From JBFGCA01 sp041567315 (lineage in GTDB: Bacteria > Acidobacteriota > Thermoanaerobaculia > Multivoradales > JAHEKO01), in the NCBI GenBank assembly GCA_041567315.1, contig JBFGCA010000110.1:1-16499 (forward strand): a stretch of 16,499 nucleotides of DNA. The letters are read 5' to 3'. Every line of letters begins with the position of its first letter. Position 1 is the first letter of the stretch. The position numbers and the translations under genes were made by a program. This document shows positions 16,437 to 16,499 of the stretch, in pieces. The notes below the pieces were generated by a model. That model saw only the letters and a program-made list of their open reading frames with translations, was not told where the DNA came from and made no database searches.

Positions 16437-16499
16437 CGGGAGGCCGCCGCCCAGGCCGGGGGGTTCCCGGCAGCGGAACGTGTGGGAGAGGGAGGGGGA
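16434..16499 (-). repeat. Inverted copy of the palindromic repeat, cut by the window end
   Basis: Read on the minus strand, these 66 bases align without gaps to 15081-15146 of the array with 8 mismatches (58/66 identical), including the first 28 bases unchanged. The left arm of its palindrome lies beyond the window. It begins at the same boundary (CCTCCCGCCC) at which the array cores end. Confidence 0.88.

Overview
The window is very GC-rich bacterial chromosomal DNA, with third codon positions almost all G or C. The gene content suggests a non-phototrophic environmental bacterium, and my best guess is Acidobacteriota (Thermoanaerobaculia-like). The guess rests on a DUF885 lipoprotein, a class III PPK2, a GAF-GAF-PP2C protein, a short CBS-type synthase, and exported proteins with long Pro/Ala-rich linkers. 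It is an inference; no rRNA or other phylogenetic marker is present. I see no tRNA, rRNA, CRISPR array, transposase, phage gene or defence locus.

Layout from left to right. (1) 169-1464 (-): a decayed SLC13/DASS-type permease with an in-frame amber stop, a large internal deletion and a small in-frame tandem repeat. (2) 1628-5188: two amino-acid dehydrogenases, NADP-type glutamate dehydrogenase (+) and a leucine-type dehydrogenase (+), on either side of an exported SH3/NTF2-like protein (-). (3) 5232-7547 (-): a DUF885 metallopeptidase-like lipoprotein followed by a small membrane-anchored protein, probably one operon. (4) 7677-8654 (+): a cystathionine beta-synthase-type PLP enzyme, tail-to-tail with an exported TPR-like protein (8665-9714, -). 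(5) 9889-10704 (+): class III polyphosphate kinase 2, tail-to-tail and overlapping with a 60-residue protein (-). (6) 11114-14815 (+): a geranylgeranyl-reductase-family flavoprotein, a GAF-GAF-PP2C phosphatase and a Bcp-type peroxiredoxin. (7) 14831-15287: a tandem array of long palindromic repeats. (8) 15288-16331 (-): a PA0069/SplB-like radical SAM protein. (9) 16434-16499: an inverted copy of the same palindromic repeat, cut by the window edge.

Genes alternate strand almost one by one. They make several divergent pairs with short shared promoter regions and several convergent pairs that overlap or nearly touch. Most look like independent housekeeping or metabolic units: nitrogen and branched-chain amino-acid metabolism, trans-sulfuration or cysteine metabolism, polyphosphate/nucleotide energy, isoprenoid reduction, stress signalling and peroxide defence. 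They do not form one pathway. The two least ordinary things are the palindromic repeat family bracketing the radical SAM gene in opposite orientations and the multiply damaged permease.
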